The notes under the pieces: model-generated | Told to the model about the DNA's origin: nothing | Databases searched by the model: none | The model's input: only the letters and a program-made list of their open reading frames with translations | In this document: in pieces, positions 22,678 to 22,953 of the stretch | Layout: every line of letters begins with the position of its first letter | How positions within the stretch are numbered: the first letter of the stretch is position 1 | DNA from: Deinococcus sp. | Lineage (GTDB): Bacteria > Deinococcota > Deinococci > Deinococcales > Deinococcaceae | Reading direction: 5' to 3' | Length of the DNA: 22,953 nt | NCBI RefSeq assembly: GCF_030523985.1 | Contig: NZ_JAUNHK010000024.1 | Span: forward strand, 1-22,953 | Program-made: the position numbers and the translations under genes

Positions 22678-22953
22678 TCACGCCCAGGCCCGCACCACTT
22701 TCAACTGTTCGCCGTCGCCGTCCACCACCGCGACCAGTGCGCCGCCTAGCGTGACGACTGCCCGGCCAGCGTGGGCGTGTGCGGGCCGCTTGCCCTGCCG
22801 CAACTCGCGGGCCAGCTTCTCGTCGGCCTCGATGCGCGGAAAGTCGAGGGCGTCCAGGTCGGAAATGGGCTGGGCCTGGGCCAAATCTTCCAGCGATACG
22901 GCGTCGCGTAGGCCATAGCGTCCGGCGCGGGTGCGAACCAGCCCACTCAGATG
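22678..22953 (-). CDS. truB: tRNA pseudouridine(55) synthase TruB, C-terminal part
   Basis: Partial gene, open at the right window edge; the last 91 codons are present. The visible sequence begins HLSGLVRTRAGRYGLRDAVSLEDL, the end of the TruB catalytic domain (family pattern HL..LRRT..G.F....A.TLEEL). The C-terminal PUA-like domain follows (FPRIEADEKLARELRQGKRP...ALVAVVDGDGEQLKVVRAW). TruB makes pseudouridine 55 in the T-loop of tRNAs. The catalytic Asp lies upstream, outside the window. The 3' end is 16 bp from the end of the small membrane protein gene on the other strand. Confidence 0.85.
   Translation of the reverse strand, partial: HLSGLVRTRAGRYGLRDAVSLEDLAQAQPISDLDALDFPRIEADEKLARELRQGKRPAHAHAGRAVVTLGGALVAVVDGDGEQLKVVRAWA

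Overview
The window looks like a chromosomal segment of Deinococcus, very probably D. radiodurans or a close relative. It is GC-rich, and several genes carry a TANNNT -10 box only 5-8 nt before the start codon with no Shine-Dalgarno (leaderless transcripts, common in Deinococcus). The gene set also fits: RecX, paired PRC-barrel/DUF2382 stress proteins, and PccB next to an acyl-CoA dehydrogenase. The species name is inferred from gene content, not from a database match.

Left part (1-2942), accessory DNA. A tightly packed minus-strand operon of four unrecognised genes runs 2211->53: a small basic protein, a zinc-ribbon plus winged-helix-like protein, a coiled-coil protein and a small helical protein. 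Upstream is about 730 bp of AT-richer, gene-free DNA with iteron-like copies of GTGACGGAGACAG, repeated CCACCGTGA boxes and an inverted repeat. This block stops at the 3' end of a tRNA-Pro(CGG) gene, which suggests an integrated element whose recombinase and far end lie outside the window.

Right part (2943-22953), core chromosome. In order: tRNA-Pro, recX, rpsT with terminator, a structured intergenic element, a secreted S41/PDZ peptidase homologue, an MdtH-like MFS exporter, a lipoprotein, the polyamine ABC transporter operon potABCD (minus), a small membrane-anchored protein, methionine aminopeptidase, an HNH protein and threonine aldolase (minus). These are followed by two adjacent DUF2382 stress proteins (plus), pccB and an acyl-CoA dehydrogenase (plus), a secreted PsbP-like protein, signal peptidase I and a SET-like MFS transporter (minus), a 58-aa membrane protein (plus) and the 3' end of truB (minus).

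Functional groups. potABCD imports spermidine/putrescine, with PotA as ATPase, PotB/C as permease and PotD as the lipid-anchored binding protein. PccB and the acyl-CoA dehydrogenase fit propionyl-CoA/branched-chain acyl-CoA breakdown. The DUF2382 pair is probably a general stress module. Features that stand out: the unknown operon with its iteron region; the irregular 5' end of potA (leaderless 11-codon ORF, displaced SD, possible ATA start or frameshift); heptamer-built hairpins in the pot gaps; a nested hairpin element after rpsT; and an S41 homologue lacking the usual catalytic lysine.
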